This document shows, one piece after another, positions 4,824 to 6,967 of a DNA stretch of 6,967 nt. Every line of letters starts with the position of its first letter. Position 1 is the first letter of the stretch. A model generated the notes under the pieces. It ran no database searches, was not told the origin of the DNA, and worked only from the letters and a program-made list of their open reading frames with translations. Origin of the DNA: Bacteroidales bacterium. GTDB taxonomy: Bacteria > Bacteroidota > Bacteroidia > Bacteroidales > VadinHA17. Location of the stretch: the NCBI GenBank assembly GCA_029935275.1, contig JAOZKQ010000108.1:1-6967 (forward strand), read 5' to 3'. Position numbers and translations under genes: made by a program.

Positions 4824-6230
4824 TCAGGTGAAAATCCATCCGTTACTAAAGAAAATATTTAGCATATAAGTATTCCAAATCAGATTCATTAAAACCAGGC
4901 TAACTAATAAAAGTACCTGAGACTTTTTATTTAATTTCCCTCTAAAAATAAAATATAAATAATTTACAATAAATAAATACATTCCCCAAAAGCTGAAACC
5001 AAAACGGCTTCCGCCAAATGTCGTGAAATGTAAAAACAAGATTAATAAAAAGATAGAGATGAATGTTACAATTAGGGATTTAGAATATGATTTATCTGTA
5101 AAACTATTAAATATTAGAATTGCAACAATGTAAAAAGGGGGAGAGGCCAGAGTAAATCGAAAAAAACTATGCATGTTGCCCCCTGATGTTAATAGTGTGA
5201 AAATAAATATTCCTGCCAGGTAGAATACGGAGATGAGAAATAGAAAAGTATTGCTGTCAATATTTACATTTTTTCCGGAATGCAGGTAGAGCATTATCTT
5301 TTTTCTTTTAAATATGGTAAAAAGTGCGAAAAGAAAAGCGGGAATACTAATAAAGAATAAGGAGAAAGAGCTCAGGGCAAATCCCTCTTCTGACCAGTCG
5401 GAAATACTTTTTATGCCTTGTAAAAATCCTCCTTCCCAAAATTTACCGGCATCCAGAAAGGTGGTCCAGGAAGATGAATAAGCATATTGAATGATTATTA
5501 CCACTAAATATCCGCTAAGAAAGGGAATAGTTTTTCGGCTTAGCTCTTTTATAAAATTTTTAAAATTTACTGGATTATAATAAAAAAGACTTTCCACCAA
5601 TAAAATAGCAATAAAGATAAATAGAGAGGCAGGCCTTACCATAGCTAACAGGAAACTACCTGTAAAATATAAACCATACTTTTTCTTTACCAGTCCAACA
5701 GAAGCCAGTGCCATGGTAAATAAAAACAGGGATTCGGAATAAGGAATGTAATATATTATTGTTGATGGTAAACTAAGAAGGAGGACAAAAAGTATTGTTT
5801 TATCAAAGGGCCCGCTATTCACAAGGTAAAGAACAAGCAGGCCAATGGACAATGAAAACAGAAAATAGTTAAGGATTGAGATGCCGGTGTATCCTGTATT
5901 TGTTGCTTTCCATAATAATGGAAAAAGGGGAAAGAAGGCTCCCCTGACTTTGTGATAACATCCATCTTCAGTTGAGTACATGTGCTCTTTTATACAATTG
6001 TAGATATCAGCATCCCATCTTTCAAAGTTTTCTTCAGTTATTTCCAGATAGGGTTTTGAAACTTTATCAATACTATAGTTATCCCAGCCTCCTGTCCGTT
6101 CATAATTTTTGGAAATTTTACCCAGAGTGTGCTTGTATATTACCGGATGCTGAAAAGCCTGAAAAAGTCCAATAAAAACAATCAGATTAAGAAGGGCAAG
6201 GAAACTAAATTTACCGACATTTTTTCGCAT
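4824..6230 (-). CDS. PIG-V-like GT-C family glycosyltransferase (putative mannosyltransferase)
   Basis: A roughly 468-residue integral membrane protein with about ten or more hydrophobic segments. Numbering from the ATG, the N-terminal membrane helix is followed by a polar loop carrying WDADIY (72-77), a D-x-D type motif in the position seen in PIG-V-like enzymes. Next come FFPLFPLL (99-106), PYSESLFLF (163-171) and RPASLF (199-204). This order resembles the eukaryotic GPI mannosyltransferase PIG-V and its bacterial relatives, which move sugar from a polyprenyl-phosphate donor on the outer membrane face. Substrate and sugar are unknown. The ATG at 6230 is preferred to a TTG two codons earlier. 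It follows the acetyltransferase-like gene by 11 bp, so the two are probably co-transcribed. Other GT-C families are a fair alternative. Confidence 0.7.
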   Translation of the reverse strand: MRKNVGKFSFLALLNLIVFIGLFQAFQHPVIYKHTLGKISKNYERTGGWDNYSIDKVSKPYLEITEENFERWDADIYNCIKEHMYSTEDGCYHKVRGAFFPLFPLLWKATNTGYTGISILNYFLFSLSIGLLVLYLVNSGPFDKTILFVLLLSLPSTIIYYIPYSESLFLFTMALASVGLVKKKYGLYFTGSFLLAMVRPASLFIFIAILLVESLFYYNPVNFKNFIKELSRKTIPFLSGYLVVIIIQYAYSSSWTTFLDAGKFWEGGFLQGIKSISDWSEEGFALSSFSLFFISIPAFLFALFTIFKRKKIMLYLHSGKNVNIDSNTFLFLISVFYLAGIFIFTLLTSGGNMHSFFRFTLASPPFYIVAILIFNSFTDKSYSKSLIVTFISIFLLILFLHFTTFGGSRFGFSFWGMYLFIVNYLYFIFRGKLNKKSQVLLLVSLVLMNLIWNTYMLNIFFSNGWIFT

Positions 6231-6241
6231 AAACAAATGTA

Positions 6242-6967
6242 TTATTGTTTAATCATTTTTGCACGTGTAAAGAGTTTATTTCTATCAAAAAGATAGCGGT
6301 AAGTGATATGCGTTTTTCTGACAGTACCTCCAATTTGTTCACACAGTTTTATCATTGAGTGATTATATTCGGCAATCCAGTTTAACTCCAGATCAGTATA
6401 GCTTAACCCTCCTTTTTTAACCGTATCTTCAAAAAAACTGACCATTCCTTCGGCAACCCCCTTTCCCTGGTATTCGGGTATAACCCCAAATAAAAGCCCT
6501 ATGGCACGGGTGGGCGTTTTCTTTATCCTTAGATGATAGATCAAGCGTAGTTTGTTTAGTACATGGAATTTACCATTAAATTTTTTAATAATTTGGAATA
6601 AGTCAGGCAACATGAGGAAAAAAGCTATAGGTTTCTCATTATAAAAAGCAAAGATAATAAGTTTAGGGTCGAGAACCGGTTTCATTGTTTTAAACAAAGC
6701 AACCGCCTGTGCTTTTCGCATGGTACTAACTCCAGGGAATATAGCCCATGCAGCATTAAAAATATCCATAAACCAGATGGGAATATTGGAGGCTTCCTTT
6801 TTATCATAATTACGAAACTGATATGCTTTATCCCGCTTCAAACGTTCTGCTTTTTCCCTGACAATAGGATCCAACTTCCCTGGAATGAGGGGAAGATAAA
6901 AAGTATATTGTTTGTAATAGTTTTTGAAACCATAGCCTTCAAAAAGTTCATTATAATAGTAGGGATT
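6242..6967 (-). CDS. GNAT-type N-acetyltransferase-like protein, 5' end outside window
   Basis: The reading frame stays open to the right edge, so this is the C-terminal 241 residues of a longer protein. A TTG at 6872-6874 is an internal codon, not the start: 31 more in-frame codons lie upstream, encoding a family-like EGYGFKNYYKQ stretch. The acetyl-CoA binding motif A appears as GVIPEYQGKGV (visible residues 161-171), matching the GNAT Q/RxxGxG/A loop. It is followed by an amphipathic helix, the ELNWIAEYNHSM segment (194-205) and LCEQIGGTVRKTHITYRY (208-225), typical of the last GNAT strands and helix. The size and layout resemble two-domain GNAT-like proteins of Bacteroidota whose substrates are unknown. 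It precedes the PIG-V-like gene by 11 bp, which suggests a shared role, perhaps modifying a glycan or lipid, but this is inference. Confidence 0.75.
   Translation of the reverse strand, partial: NPYYYNELFEGYGFKNYYKQYTFYLPLIPGKLDPIVREKAERLKRDKAYQFRNYDKKEASNIPIWFMDIFNAAWAIFPGVSTMRKAQAVALFKTMKPVLDPKLIIFAFYNEKPIAFFLMLPDLFQIIKKFNGKFHVLNKLRLIYHLRIKKTPTRAIGLLFGVIPEYQGKGVAEGMVSFFEDTVKKGGLSYTDLELNWIAEYNHSMIKLCEQIGGTVRKTHITYRYLFDRNKLFTRAKMIKQ

Noticed and set aside
4412..4839. Minus-strand open frames of 92 and 107 residues in and around the dtd-upstream region
   Set aside because: They overlap dtd or the glycosyltransferase gene, run through perfect inverted repeats, have no recognisable domain and only exist because stops are sparse there.
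6234..6241. Exact TAnnTTTG match (TACATTTG) on the minus strand just before the glycosyltransferase ATG
   Set aside because: It lies only 3 bp before the ATG and has no -33 element, so transcription would start at or inside the gene. The 11-bp gap to the upstream gene favours co-transcription.

Overview
The window is an AT-rich stretch from what looks like a member of the Bacteroidota, probably class Bacteroidia. Three things support this. The gene chain DUF4271 protein - uroporphyrinogen-III synthase - RNase P protein - YidD is, to my knowledge, typical of that phylum. Shine-Dalgarno sequences are nearly absent. Two intergenic sites match the Bacteroidota -7 promoter element TAnnTTTG exactly. 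The genus cannot be told from the sequence alone.

All nine genes lie on the minus strand, so transcription runs from high to low coordinates. They fall into three groups. (1) 6967-4824: the 3' part of a GNAT-type acetyltransferase gene that runs off the right edge, followed 11 bp later by a multi-pass membrane protein resembling PIG-V-type (GT-C) mannosyltransferases. (2) 4512-2873: a tight operon of D-aminoacyl-tRNA deacylase (dtd), a MazG-like NTP pyrophosphohydrolase and deoxyribose-phosphate aldolase (deoC), with gaps of 1 and 4 bp. A good promoter candidate lies upstream of dtd. (3) 2711-41: a DUF4271 membrane protein, hemD, rnpA and yidD, with a -7 box just upstream of the first gene. 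Gaps here are 38, 93 and 2 bp.

Group 2 reads as a housekeeping module. Dtd frees tRNAs mischarged with D-amino acids, the MazG-like protein probably removes unwanted (d)NTPs, and DeoC recycles deoxyribose phosphate. Group 3 couples tRNA 5' maturation (RnpA) with membrane-protein insertion (YidD), a pairing known from many bacteria, here downstream of a heme/siroheme-pathway enzyme and an uncharacterised membrane protein.

The only long gene-free stretch is 4513-4823 (311 bp). It holds three separate inverted repeats, two sharing an unusual nested-hairpin layout with a bulged C, plus the putative dtd promoter. The left edge (1-21) carries a heptamer tandem repeat. I see no RNA gene, CRISPR array, insertion sequence or defence system. 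Most of the window is ordinary core-genome sequence, and the hairpin cluster and the acetyltransferase-glycosyltransferase pair are its least explained parts.
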